Source of the DNA: a virus
IMG/VR virus record: IMGVR_UViG_3300050343_000281
Span: 1-64,000 of that record
Length of the DNA stretch: 64,000 nt
Reading direction: 5' to 3' (one strand)
The notes beneath the pieces were generated by a model that saw only the letters and a program-made list of their open reading frames with translations, searched no databases and had not been told where the DNA came from. This document shows positions 39,530 through 48,098 of this stretch, piece by piece. Within the stretch, counting starts at the first letter, position 1; the number at the start of each line of letters is the position of its first letter. Made by a program: the position numbers and the translations under genes.

Positions 39530-40012
39530 ATGATTAATATCGACAATGTAGAACAAGCTAATAAATTCAAGGAAGAAGAATTTTCAGTACTTTTAATATG
39601 GGCAGAAGGATGTGAGTTTTGTGAAGAAGCGAAACCCATGTTCCAAGTCCTAGAAGATAAGTTCACTGACTTTAATTTTTATCAGTGGAAACTCGACAAG
39701 GATAGTTTCGAGTTTTATTCTCAGTATGAGGAAAAAGAACCTATTAGAATACCTTCTGTGGACGAAGATGGCGACCCCATTCTAGATGCTAAAGGTAATC
39801 AGATTTCACAACTGGCTACTGACGAAAATGGGGAAGTTGTAAAACGTGCTCCAATAGCAGTCCCTAAGCTTTACGTATTCCACGGAGAAGAGTCTACAGA
39901 GGAGAACCCTTATGGACTATTAGGTAAAGTAGACGGCTTCAATATGGAGCAATTAGAGGCTATTTTAGGGCAGATTAAGGGTATGCAGGAGGAAGAAGAT
40001 GGGGAAGCTTAA
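39530..40012 (+). CDS. Thioredoxin-fold protein
   Basis: 160 aa. FSVLLIWAEGCEFCEEAKPM gives a CxxC redox centre (C28, C31) at the thioredoxin position, with a cis-Pro-like AVPKLYVF downstream. An insertion of about 30 residues (residues 74-104) and an acidic tail are atypical. Cytoplasmic disulfide reductase or folding helper; it could also aid a polymerase, as host thioredoxin does for T7, but there is no direct evidence. It has its own sigma70 promoter. Confidence 0.8.
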   Translation: MINIDNVEQANKFKEEEFSVLLIWAEGCEFCEEAKPMFQVLEDKFTDFNFYQWKLDKDSFEFYSQYEEKEPIRIPSVDEDGDPILDAKGNQISQLATDENGEVVKRAPIAVPKLYVFHGEESTEENPYGLLGKVDGFNMEQLEAILGQIKGMQEEEDGEA

Positions 40013-40238
40013 AAGCGGAGCTAAAAGTCTATTTACAATTGCTAAAAACGCTGCTAAAGGAGTGGACCAATCTGTTCCAGAAGAAGTGGCTAAAGAGAGA
40101 TTAGAAATCTGCAATAATTGTCCAAAAATGATAAAATTGACTGGTAATTGTGCGGAATGTGGTTGCTTTCTTTCAGCCAAGAGTAAATTTAGACAAGAAA
40201 AGTGTCCTTTAGGTAAATGGGACGAATGGAAGCCTTAA
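39999..40238 (+). CDS. Zinc-ribbon small protein (79 aa)
   Basis: CNNCPKM, then CAECGCFLSAKSKF and KCPLGKW form a five- to six-Cys zinc knuckle seen in small phage proteins (DUF6171-like). Overlaps the thioredoxin-like gene by 14 nt, so it is co-translated. Confidence 0.75.
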   Translation: MGKLKSGAKSLFTIAKNAAKGVDQSVPEEVAKERLEICNNCPKMIKLTGNCAECGCFLSAKSKFRQEKCPLGKWDEWKP

Positions 40239-40251
40239 TTTAACAACTATA
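40239..40251 (+). promoter_or_regulatory. Late-type promoter box TTTAACAACTATA
   Basis: Starts right after the zinc-ribbon stop, 29 nt before the start at 40280. Confidence 0.76.
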
Positions 40252-40279
40252 ACTATAAGATATTGAAATAGGTATAGTT

Positions 40280-41017
40280 ATGGGTTTTGTTAAGAAAAAA
40301 GGCATTAAAGAAGAGCTTGTTACAAAAAACGACTCTCAACATGTAAAAAATAAAAATATAACAAATTCAATAATATCTAATAGTAAATTACAGAACGTAG
40401 AATTAGAAAATTGTACTATTACAAATACAAAAAACAACTTAATACGATGTTTCAATAACTTAGAAGATGCAGAAAAAGAAACTGATATTGTAAAAGTTGG
40501 AGAAATAATTTACGTAAACGATTTACAAAAATTATTCCAAACAGATTTAGTTAAAGGTGAAAAAGCTTTTATAGAGCTTTTGAAAAAAATACCGCCAGTT
40601 ACTCTGAAAGCTTCAGATACTAGTGGTCAATATATAACTGCTAATTCAGAAAACGTGTTGTTGTTCAGTAATATTGATTATAAAACAGATGACATAGAAT
40701 TACAAGGTAATAATGTAGTTAGTATTGAAAAAACAGGAGTATATCTATTAACTGCTAATTTTACTGTAAATAACGTAGTTAAAGAAGATACTTTAAATAA
40801 ATTTGCAATTAAAAAAAGCAATAAAGAAATAATTAATATAACTAACTTTTTTATAAAACAAGATAGTATAGGATATTTATCTGGAAGATTTGAAGGAATA
40901 TTTGAAAAAGGTACTAGCTTTAGCTTAGTTTTGAATATAAATGGAAACCAAGATAAATACCTTGATTTAAAAAAAGGTACTAATTATCTAAATATAAAAC
41001 TTTTAGAAGAATTATAA
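40280..41017 (+). CDS. C1q/TNF-like jelly-roll appendage protein (245 aa)
   Basis: N-terminal short beta-helix-like stretch (NKNITNSIISNSKLQNVELE), then an attachment-like IIYVNDLQKLFQTD. The C-terminal domain (VVSIEKTGVYLLTANFTVNN, then SGRFEGIFEKGTSFSLVLNI) is the C1q/TNF jelly-roll pattern found at fibre tips. Function in attachment is inferred. Confidence 0.72.
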   Translation: MGFVKKKGIKEELVTKNDSQHVKNKNITNSIISNSKLQNVELENCTITNTKNNLIRCFNNLEDAEKETDIVKVGEIIYVNDLQKLFQTDLVKGEKAFIELLKKIPPVTLKASDTSGQYITANSENVLLFSNIDYKTDDIELQGNNVVSIEKTGVYLLTANFTVNNVVKEDTLNKFAIKKSNKEIINITNFFIKQDSIGYLSGRFEGIFEKGTSFSLVLNINGNQDKYLDLKKGTNYLNIKLLEEL

Positions 41018-41029
41018 AGAAGAAATAAT

Positions 41030-41314
41030 ATGGCAAAGTTTAGTAAAATAAAAGAAAAAATGCGTTGCGGAGAAGTTAAGACATCTAGCAGACCTGGAAA
41101 AAAGGTTATGAAGAAAGTATGTAAAGACGGTAAAGAAAAAATCGTACATGCTGGTGCAAAAGGATACAAGCATAACTATTCTAAGGACGCTAAGAAATCT
41201 TTTAGAGCTAGACATAAGTGCGATGAGCCTAAAGCATGGGACTCTGCTCAAAAAGTAGCTTGTGAAGAGCTGTGGAGTAGGAGTATGAAGATTGGTAAGA
41301 AGAGAAAGAAGTAA
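41030..41314 (+). CDS. Small basic Cys-containing virion-type protein (94 aa)
   Basis: Lys-rich; CKDGKEKIVHAGAKGYKHNY, then RHKCDEPKAWDSAQKVACEE and a Lys-rich end. This pattern is seen in small basic phage proteins near structural genes. Probably nucleic-acid binding. Confidence 0.7.
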   Translation: MAKFSKIKEKMRCGEVKTSSRPGKKVMKKVCKDGKEKIVHAGAKGYKHNYSKDAKKSFRARHKCDEPKAWDSAQKVACEELWSRSMKIGKKRKK

Positions 41315-41793
41315 TGCACTTTGTTATCATTACCAACTTAGTATTAAACAAAAAGTATATTGGTAAGTTTGATACTAAAAAAGAATGTGATGAGTGGGTA
41401 AAAAACCACAAATTAAAAGGCAAAGATAGAGTAATAAAAAGATCTGATAAAAAGTTAAAAGGATTTGAAGTTTTATTAGAAGATAAAGACTCTGATGGAA
41501 ATATAGAATACGTTTTAGAAGGAGCTAGTGAGTATAAAGTTGAGTATTTATCTCATGATCCATTTGAAGCAGTAAATCATTGGAATGACTTTAGTAGTAG
41601 AAGGCTATGGTTATTAAAAGAAACTGATTGGAGTCAAATATCTGATGCTGAGATTTCTACTGAAGAAAGAAGATTATATAAAGAATATAGAAAGTATATA
41701 AGAAGAAAAAATAAAGAATATAATGACGAAACTATAAAAAATTGGAAGATACTTAGTTACAGAGAATATGTAAGAATGAAGTATCCAAAATAA
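41314..41793 (+). CDS. Tail-fibre assembly chaperone-like protein (159 aa)
   Basis: The segment LLKETDWSQISDAEISTEER, followed by YKEYRKYIR, matches the C-terminal signature of small phage tail/fibre assembly proteins. Located between fibre genes. Overlaps the previous stop by one base. Confidence 0.62.
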   Translation: MHFVIITNLVLNKKYIGKFDTKKECDEWVKNHKLKGKDRVIKRSDKKLKGFEVLLEDKDSDGNIEYVLEGASEYKVEYLSHDPFEAVNHWNDFSSRRLWLLKETDWSQISDAEISTEERRLYKEYRKYIRRKNKEYNDETIKNWKILSYREYVRMKYPK

Positions 41794-41802
41794 GGAGAAT
41801 AT

Positions 41803-42042
41803 ATGGATCAGTTTATTTTTTTAATGGAGCAGTATCCAGTAATAAAAGATATAGTAGCTGCTATGGTATTATGTAGAATAGTGTTTAAAACAGTATTTAC
41901 AGTAGCTCAAAAATATGTAGATTTTACTGTAACTAAAGAAGATGATAAAAAACTACATAAAATAATGGATAGTAAGTATTACAAAATAGCTGCTTTTTTG
42001 GTTGATTTACTAGCTAGTGTTAAGTTACCAAAATTAAAATAA
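41803..42042 (+). CDS. Small membrane protein (79 aa), holin-like
   Basis: One or two hydrophobic segments (YPVIKDIVAAMVLCRIVFKT and KIAAFLVDLLASVKL) flanking a charged loop. Similar small hydrophobic proteins accompany fibre genes in aquatic phages. A holin role is possible but unproved. Confidence 0.68.
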   Translation: MDQFIFLMEQYPVIKDIVAAMVLCRIVFKTVFTVAQKYVDFTVTKEDDKKLHKIMDSKYYKIAAFLVDLLASVKLPKLK

Positions 42043-42051
42043 GGAATAATC

Positions 42052-42405
42052 ATGGGTTTTGTATTAGACGCAATTCTTAAAAAAATAATAGATTCTGACT
42101 TTACTGTAAATACAGAGTATGTTTCTCCTGCTATAGACATTGATAATAGAGAAGATGACTTTTCAGTACAGTTAGTTTACGATAACGGAACTAATGTAGA
42201 TATGCTACTCCAACTAGAGGTTTCTACTAATGGAGTAGATTTTTCTACTATTAATGAAGCTAATCAAAATATTACTGATAGTAGTGGATCTCATATTTGG
42301 GACATTTCTGGTTCTGGAGTTAGTTATTTAAGAGTTAAAGTTGTAGTTACAACAGGATCTATTGATGTTAGTAATGTTATATATTCAGCTAAAAGAAGAC
42401 ACTAA
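42052..42405 (+). CDS. Small appendage protein, beta-sandwich-like (117 aa)
   Basis: DDFSVQLVYDNGTNVDMLLQ, LEVSTNGVDFS and YLRVKVVVTTGSIDVSNVI suggest a discoidin-type or beta-sandwich module used as a tail decoration. Lies just before the long fibre gene. Confidence 0.65.
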   Translation: MGFVLDAILKKIIDSDFTVNTEYVSPAIDIDNREDDFSVQLVYDNGTNVDMLLQLEVSTNGVDFSTINEANQNITDSSGSHIWDISGSGVSYLRVKVVVTTGSIDVSNVIYSAKRRH

Positions 42406-42415
42406 GGAGTAAGTA

Positions 42416-44530
42416 GTGGCTAATACTTATATAAGAATAGGAATAGGACTTACTGGATCAGGATCAGGAGGAGATACATTTAGAGTAAAAATATCTTCAG
42501 ATGATAATACTCCAGCTTTTTTAGAAGATAAAATTAAAGTAGGATCTAATAAACTTACTAAAGTAATAGAAAATCCTGGTGCAGATGAAAGAGTTGTATT
42601 AGATATTAGTCAAGAATTTATAGACACAGAAATAGAATTAAAATTAGAGGAGTTAGAAAGTTCATTAAATTCTTTAATACTTAATATAACTGAAGGAATA
42701 GACGAAAATATAGATTCTATTAATTCAAACATTAATAACATAAACCAACTAATACAAGAATTAAATTTAGAAATAACAGAAGTAGAAGAGTCCACTTTAA
42801 TTATAATAATAGCCTTAAAAGAAGAACTAGAACTAAATTTGCAAAATCTCAAATCTCAAATTGATGAAATAGAAGATATGGATGATAATCTTGCTCAAGG
42901 GTTATCAGAATTAGAAGATTCTTTATTGAATATAATAATTTCTAATAAATTAGATACTGATGCTGATTTATTAGAAGTAAAGGAAAGTTTAGAAAGTCAA
43001 GTAAGTGAAATTAAGGATAATGTAGATTTAATAGAATCTAATTTAGAAGACATAATAATTTCTAATAAATTAGATACTGATGCTGATATAGTAAATTTGG
43101 AAAATTCTATATCTACTAGTATAGAAAGTTCTATCTCAGAAATAACAGAAGCAACTAATGAACCAACTGGTTTTGTAAATAGAACTGACAGTGTAGTTAC
43201 ATTTGACGATGTTACTTTTACATTAAGTATTCAGCCTACAGTAGACTCTTTTGATATTTTTATAAAAGGAAATAAATGTACAAAAACTTCTGAAGAAAGT
43301 GTGTCTTTAGATAACAACTTATCTGGTAATCATTATTTTTTCTATAACGAAGACGGAGTTTTAATTGTATCTAATATATTTACTCCTAATATTTTTATAG
43401 AAAATGCAATTGTAGCTGTAGTATATTGGAATACAGATTTACAAGAACATGTTTATTTTGCAGAAGAGAGACATGGACTTCAAATGGACGGAGCTACTCA
43501 TGGATATTTACACACTACTTTCGGTGCTAGGTATATATCAGGGTTAGCTTTAGAAAATTTTTCTAATGTAGGAGGTCCGAGTTTAGATGTATCTTCTGGT
43601 AGTATTAGGGACGAAGATTTACTGCTCCAAATAAATCCTTCTACAACTTCACAACTTGGTATTATGTATAGAATTGGGAATCAATGGAGAAAAGATGGCG
43701 GACTTTCTTATCCTTTATTATACGGAGGATCTGTTTCTTCTTATCAAGGACTTGATTTAAGAGTTCCTTATAATGAATTTGATGAAATGTCCCAAGCTTG
43801 GGCTTTAGTGGAGGCTGATAATAATAACTTTGTATTAGTACATTACTTTGCTACGAACGACGTAGAGACTCCTATAGTAGCTATTCAAGGCACACAGCAA
43901 TATAATAATATACCTGATGCTAAAAATGGCGCAGCTAGTGAGATTAACTTACTTTCTGGATTACCGTTTTTAGAATTTGTTTCTATTGGTACAGTTGTAT
44001 ATGAAACTTCAAATGGTTTTACTAGACCTTCTTTAGCTGAATATGTAGAAATACAACCTGGAGTTGATTACGTAGACTTTAGAGGAACACAACCATATAC
44101 TCCTGCAGGTACTGCTACTTCTCATAGTATATTATCAGGACTAGCTAACGATGATCACTTTCAATATCTTACAGAAGAAAGGGCAGATATTTGGTATCAA
44201 AATAAATTCCCTTTAGAGATACTAGAACAAGATGTTACTTTTTTAGATGCTCAAACAGATGTAAATTCTGGTATAGTTTTAACAAATGATATGCAGGCTG
44301 TAAACATAGAAGTTGCTATAGAAAGAGGAACTAATATAGAATATTTACAGGTAGAAGCTGTAAGAACTCCTGCCAGCTTAGATTGGGCTGTTTCTACTAC
44401 ATCTCTGGGAAATAATAGCGGAGTTTCTATAGATGTAATAGGAAATAATATAAAATATACGTGTACTAGTACAGGAATAAATGCCCTAGCTAGAATAAAA
44501 GTAAACGGAATAGGATACAACATACCATAG
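42416..44530 (+). CDS. Long coiled-coil tail fibre protein (704 aa)
   Basis: GTG start behind AAGGAG. Residues about 60-245 are trimeric-type coiled coil with internal repeats, including two exact 36-bp copies (42932-42967 and 43052-43087) encoding ISNKLDTDAD. The middle is a globular beta-rich domain. HSILSGLANDDHFQYLTEER is a common fibre-shaft segment. The last ~90 residues resemble the shared tip module (NNSGVSIDVIGNNIKYTCTS). Likely a receptor-binding fibre. Confidence 0.82.
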   Translation: MANTYIRIGIGLTGSGSGGDTFRVKISSDDNTPAFLEDKIKVGSNKLTKVIENPGADERVVLDISQEFIDTEIELKLEELESSLNSLILNITEGIDENIDSINSNINNINQLIQELNLEITEVEESTLIIIIALKEELELNLQNLKSQIDEIEDMDDNLAQGLSELEDSLLNIIISNKLDTDADLLEVKESLESQVSEIKDNVDLIESNLEDIIISNKLDTDADIVNLENSISTSIESSISEITEATNEPTGFVNRTDSVVTFDDVTFTLSIQPTVDSFDIFIKGNKCTKTSEESVSLDNNLSGNHYFFYNEDGVLIVSNIFTPNIFIENAIVAVVYWNTDLQEHVYFAEERHGLQMDGATHGYLHTTFGARYISGLALENFSNVGGPSLDVSSGSIRDEDLLLQINPSTTSQLGIMYRIGNQWRKDGGLSYPLLYGGSVSSYQGLDLRVPYNEFDEMSQAWALVEADNNNFVLVHYFATNDVETPIVAIQGTQQYNNIPDAKNGAASEINLLSGLPFLEFVSIGTVVYETSNGFTRPSLAEYVEIQPGVDYVDFRGTQPYTPAGTATSHSILSGLANDDHFQYLTEERADIWYQNKFPLEILEQDVTFLDAQTDVNSGIVLTNDMQAVNIEVAIERGTNIEYLQVEAVRTPASLDWAVSTTSLGNNSGVSIDVIGNNIKYTCTSTGINALARIKVNGIGYNIP

Positions 44531-44548
44531 ACATAATAGGATTTTACA

Positions 44549-44857
44549 ATGGACAATTACAAAAGACAAGAAGAAGAGGAAGCAAAAGAAGCTATTAGAA
44601 AGATAGCATCTGCTAGAATACAACCTTATTTAGAAAAAGCTGCTAAAAAAGCAGAAAGAAAATTATCTGACCTTGCATATGACGGTGGATTAGATGATGA
44701 GACTCTGAAAAAAATTGCAGGTACAGTAGGCGCTTTAGGTGCTATTGGCAAGGGAGAATTAGAAGGTGGTTTTGATATTGACGAAAATACTAGAGTAGAA
44801 GGTAGAGTTTCTCCTAGAGAACAAGCCATTAGGTTATTGTATAATCAGAGATTTTAA
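44549..44857 (+). CDS. Small helical virion-type protein (102 aa)
   Basis: Helical, Glu/Lys/Ala-rich with a Gly-rich centre (IAGTVGALGAIGKGELEGGF). Found at the end of the fibre operon; unknown function. Confidence 0.66.
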   Translation: MDNYKRQEEEEAKEAIRKIASARIQPYLEKAAKKAERKLSDLAYDGGLDDETLKKIAGTVGALGAIGKGELEGGFDIDENTRVEGRVSPREQAIRLLYNQRF

Positions 44858-44877
44858 ATTTTTTATTAAAAAAAGGG

Positions 44878-44905
44878 TTGACTTACTTTAAATTAAGCTT
44901 ATAAT
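44878..44905 (+). promoter_or_regulatory. Sigma70-type promoter on the plus strand
   Basis: TTGACT at 44878-44883, 16-nt spacer, TATAAT at 44900-44905. A ~110-nt leader with TACGTA-type complementary arms follows before the gene at 45019. Confidence 0.7.
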
Positions 44906-45018
44906 ATATACTATAGAACGCTCTAAAAATCCCCAATATATAGTATTTGTTATCAAGCTACGTATTAAAAATACATGATACGTAAATTAACGCTCGGTAT
45001 AGAACTATAGGGAATTAT

Positions 45019-45921
45019 ATGAAACTTGTAAATAATAAAAAAGTTTTAGTAGAAGATGTAGAAGGTACATCTCAATACGATGGACAACAAGTATTAAAAG
45101 ATGTCCACTCCCTTCCAGGGCATTATTTACGAACTAAAGACGCATTTTCTCTAGTTACAGCTCATTTTGACAGCTTTCAAGTTACTTACGATTCTAACAA
45201 TAATCCTACATTTATATCATATCTAGTTGGAATTACTCCACATTTAACAACTATAGGACTATCTGGAGATGTTAATGGATCTTTACAAGATACTGGATTT
45301 ATTATAAGTTCTTCTAAGAAGGAAAAAAGATTTGCTATTTACTATACAGTATCTGGACAAGGTAGTGCTCCTAGTATGGATGGAGTTACTAACATAGAAG
45401 TGCCTCTTGAATTAGATGATAGTGGGCAAATAGTAGCTCTTGCTACTAAATTAGCACTAGAAAAAACTTGTGAATTTGATATTAAAACTTTTAACTCTGT
45501 TTTAGAAATAAAAACTAAAGAGTTAGGAATTACAAATAATACAATACTTCTACCAAATTCTTCATTTTTGATACAAAATACAAGTGGAGAAGTAGAAAAA
45601 GTAGAAGAAGTTAATATAAGTTACTCAGACTCTGGATACCCTATTTGGCAGGGACAAGAGTTAAAAGAACATAAGTATAATATATATACTGCGAAATTTG
45701 AAACATTAGTTGCAGATTATACAGATGTTTATGGAAAGAAGTCTTTAAATGTAGTAAATTCTGATGAAGTAGTATGGGACGAAATAGTAACTTCTTTTCC
45801 AGATACGACATCTGAACTATACACGTATAGATTTGAACAAAATACTGTTCAAACTGTTTTAGTAACTTATGCTAACGGAAGTAGAAGTTCTATTTTGAGT
45901 GTAGTAAAAACAAGGGTATAA
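45019..45921 (+). CDS. Structural protein of the appendage cluster (300 aa)
   Basis: Beta-rich and acidic; ends SILSVVKTRV. No motif recognised. An exact copy of the late box lies inside the coding sequence at 45243-45255. Role inferred from location among fibre genes. Confidence 0.7.
   Translation: MKLVNNKKVLVEDVEGTSQYDGQQVLKDVHSLPGHYLRTKDAFSLVTAHFDSFQVTYDSNNNPTFISYLVGITPHLTTIGLSGDVNGSLQDTGFIISSSKKEKRFAIYYTVSGQGSAPSMDGVTNIEVPLELDDSGQIVALATKLALEKTCEFDIKTFNSVLEIKTKELGITNNTILLPNSSFLIQNTSGEVEKVEEVNISYSDSGYPIWQGQELKEHKYNIYTAKFETLVADYTDVYGKKSLNVVNSDEVVWDEIVTSFPDTTSELYTYRFEQNTVQTVLVTYANGSRSSILSVVKTRV
45243..45255 (+). promoter_or_regulatory. Late-type promoter box inside a coding sequence
   Basis: An exact TTTAACAACTATA followed by GGACTA, the preferred +1 G context, within the gene at 45019-45921. 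It could drive the downstream haloperoxidase cluster or be fortuitous. Confidence 0.5.
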
Positions 45922-45922
45922 A

Positions 45923-46111
45923 ATGGCTTGGAGATTTGATCCACAAATTATAGATATAGTATTTGTTCAAAATCCAGATCAAATTCAGGCTAGCGGTTCT
46001 ATTGATTTTGGAGAAGACATTACTTCAGATATATCAATTGATACTGGAGATAGAACTAATGATACCTCCATACTAGATCAAGGCGAGAGAGTAATAGATG
46101 GCAATATTTAA
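45923..46111 (+). CDS. Small acidic protein (62 aa)
   Basis: Asp/Ser/Thr-rich with no motif; overlaps the next gene by 14 nt and follows the previous stop by one base, so it is clearly in the same operon. Confidence 0.6.
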   Translation: MAWRFDPQIIDIVFVQNPDQIQASGSIDFGEDITSDISIDTGDRTNDTSILDQGERVIDGNI

Positions 46112-46475
46112 AGTACCTAGAATAACAACATCTCAAAGGCAGAATCTAATTCTTCAAATTGGAGAAATAGTTTATGATACTGACCAAGATATTTTTTATG
46201 GAGGAGATGATGAAACTTTAGGTGGATTTACTATAGGTAAAGGTGCTGGAGATGTCGTAGAACGTATAGAATTAGAAGAAGAAAATATATTTAACAAATT
46301 TGTAACACTAGGAGATACTCCTGTAATATCTCAAAACGTAACTGTTACTCCAGAAGGCGGAATAACTCAAGTTAACGGCATAGACTTTAGAGTAGTAGGA
46401 AATACTATTAGATGGGATGGCATGGGACTTGATGGAGTTTTAGATAAAGACGATTCTTTAATAGTACAATATTAA
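46098..46475 (+). CDS. Fibre-tip-like small protein (125 aa)
   Basis: N-terminus FKVPRITTSQRQNLILQIGE, then IVYDTDQDIFYGGDDETLGG is a fibre attachment signature. The C-terminus VTVTPEGGITQVNGIDFRVV, then GNTIRWDGMGLDGVL resembles a small beta domain found at phage fibre ends. It directly precedes the haloperoxidase gene. Confidence 0.7.
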   Translation: MAIFKVPRITTSQRQNLILQIGEIVYDTDQDIFYGGDDETLGGFTIGKGAGDVVERIELEEENIFNKFVTLGDTPVISQNVTVTPEGGITQVNGIDFRVVGNTIRWDGMGLDGVLDKDDSLIVQY

Positions 46476-46478
46476 GTT

Positions 46479-46498
46479 TTACAGCTAAACTGCTGTAA
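46479..46498 (+). promoter_or_regulatory. Hairpin upstream of the haloperoxidase gene
   Basis: TTACAGC-TAAACT-GCTGTAA, a perfect 7-bp stem 10 nt before the AAAAGGAG ribosome site. Without a clear T-tract it may be a weak terminator or a leader structure. Confidence 0.5.
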
Positions 46499-46518
46499 TT
46501 AAACCAAAAGGAGTGTGT

Positions 46519-48045
46519 ATGAAAAAAAACACAAAAGACATCAAAGATTCTGTATTAAAAACCAGAATTAAACAGGCTAATAAAAGAGCCAAAGAAGTAG
46601 AAGCTTCTCAAGGGAAAAGTGATGATATAGTTAATGATAACTATGCAGCACTTTATTCTAAAGGACTAGCTCACGATTCTACTACTATGTTAGCAAGTGA
46701 AGCTGATATTAAAGAGATCCAAATTGCATTAGAAACTGGAGAACAATCTGATTTTGACGACATTAAACTTGTAGGAGCTAGAAAACAAGCTTCTCCTCAA
46801 GGTTCTTTATCTTCAGAAATTTCTGGTGGAGATCCAGAAGGATTTTCTATGAAAAAAGCTCCAGCTCTTGATTCAAGAGAAGCTGCTGCTGAAATGGCTG
46901 AAGTTTATCTTAAAAACATAATGAGAGACAAGCCATTTAAAGATTACGAAGATGGTTCTCAAGAAATTCAAGATGCTTTAGATATTCTTAATGCATTTGG
47001 AAGTGATTTTTTAGGACTAAAAGAAAACGGATCAGTAACTCCTAAAACTCTTTTTAGAGGAACATCCCCAGGATGCTCTGTTGGCGGATACGTATCTCAA
47101 CTGTTTCTTAATGAAATTGGAGTAGGTAATTTTTCTTATGAGCCAAAAGGACCAACTAAAACTGGAATCTATGGAAATACTAAAGCTAATTATTTACAAA
47201 TCCAAAACGGTAATGTACCAGTATCTCAAACTGTTGATTCAGTTAAAAAATGCATGTTTAACGGTAGACAACTTGGTTCTACAGTTCACATTGACCTAGT
47301 TTTTCAACATTTCTATGAAGCTGCTGCTATTCTTTTAAATGCAGGTGTAGGAGCTGGTGCTCAAGTTAAGGTTGGAGCTAAAGAAGGTAACTTTTTAGGC
47401 GGACCAGTATTACTTACTACTGCAATTGCTGAAGTATCTAGACACGCTCTAAGAGCAGCTTGGGTACAAAAGTGGAGAAAAAACCAAAGATTAAGACCAG
47501 AAGCTATGGCTGCAAGAGTTGTTGCTGAAAAAGCTGGAGATATTCCTTCTGGAACAGTACATGCTGATTTAATGTCAAGTGCTATTGTAGGAGCGGTTGA
47601 AGCTTTTAACGTAGCTAACAGTGGAGATAATGCAGCATTTTTACCTCTTCAGTATGCTGAAGGTAGTCCGACGCATCCTGCATATCCTGCTGGACACGCT
47701 ACAATTTCAGGAGCTTGTGCTACTATTCTTAAGATAATGTTTGCTGATGCAAATTGGTCGACTACTGGTCTTTCTGAAGTTCAAGGTAATAGTGATGGGT
47801 CTGTTGTAGAAGCTTATTCTGGCGCAGATGCTGGACAAATTACTATCCATGGAGAAATTGACAAATTAGCACATAACGTAGCTTTAGGAAGAGACTATGC
47901 TGGAGTGCATTACAGAAGTGACTCTGAATTAGCTCTTGGAGAAAAAGTAGCTATTCAATTTTACAAGGATCAAAAAGCACTTTTCAACGAAGAAGTTGAG
48001 GAAGTTACTTTTATTGGATTTGATGGTAATCCAATTACTGTATAA
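46519..48045 (+). CDS. Vanadium-dependent haloperoxidase family protein
   Basis: 508 aa from the ATG at 46519 (AAAAGGAG 5 nt upstream). The vanadate-binding pattern of the PAP2/haloperoxidase fold is readable: KWRKNQRLRPEA (K318, R326, with the eight-residue spacing of algal bromoperoxidases); PTHPAYPAGHA (384-394, catalytic His393); and GRDYAGVHYR (R458, vanadate-ligand His464). The Ser of the usual PSGH is Ala391. Family members oxidise halides with hydrogen peroxide to hypohalous acid, and some relatives are phosphatases. No signal peptide. Its location between two fibre-type genes suggests a virion-associated enzyme (inference). Confidence 0.87.
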   Translation: MKKNTKDIKDSVLKTRIKQANKRAKEVEASQGKSDDIVNDNYAALYSKGLAHDSTTMLASEADIKEIQIALETGEQSDFDDIKLVGARKQASPQGSLSSEISGGDPEGFSMKKAPALDSREAAAEMAEVYLKNIMRDKPFKDYEDGSQEIQDALDILNAFGSDFLGLKENGSVTPKTLFRGTSPGCSVGGYVSQLFLNEIGVGNFSYEPKGPTKTGIYGNTKANYLQIQNGNVPVSQTVDSVKKCMFNGRQLGSTVHIDLVFQHFYEAAAILLNAGVGAGAQVKVGAKEGNFLGGPVLLTTAIAEVSRHALRAAWVQKWRKNQRLRPEAMAARVVAEKAGDIPSGTVHADLMSSAIVGAVEAFNVANSGDNAAFLPLQYAEGSPTHPAYPAGHATISGACATILKIMFADANWSTTGLSEVQGNSDGSVVEAYSGADAGQITIHGEIDKLAHNVALGRDYAGVHYRSDSELALGEKVAIQFYKDQKALFNEEVEEVTFIGFDGNPITV

Positions 48046-48098
48046 TTAAAAAATAAAAAAAGCAAAGTTGCTTCCTATTTTAACAAAAGGAGAGCCAC

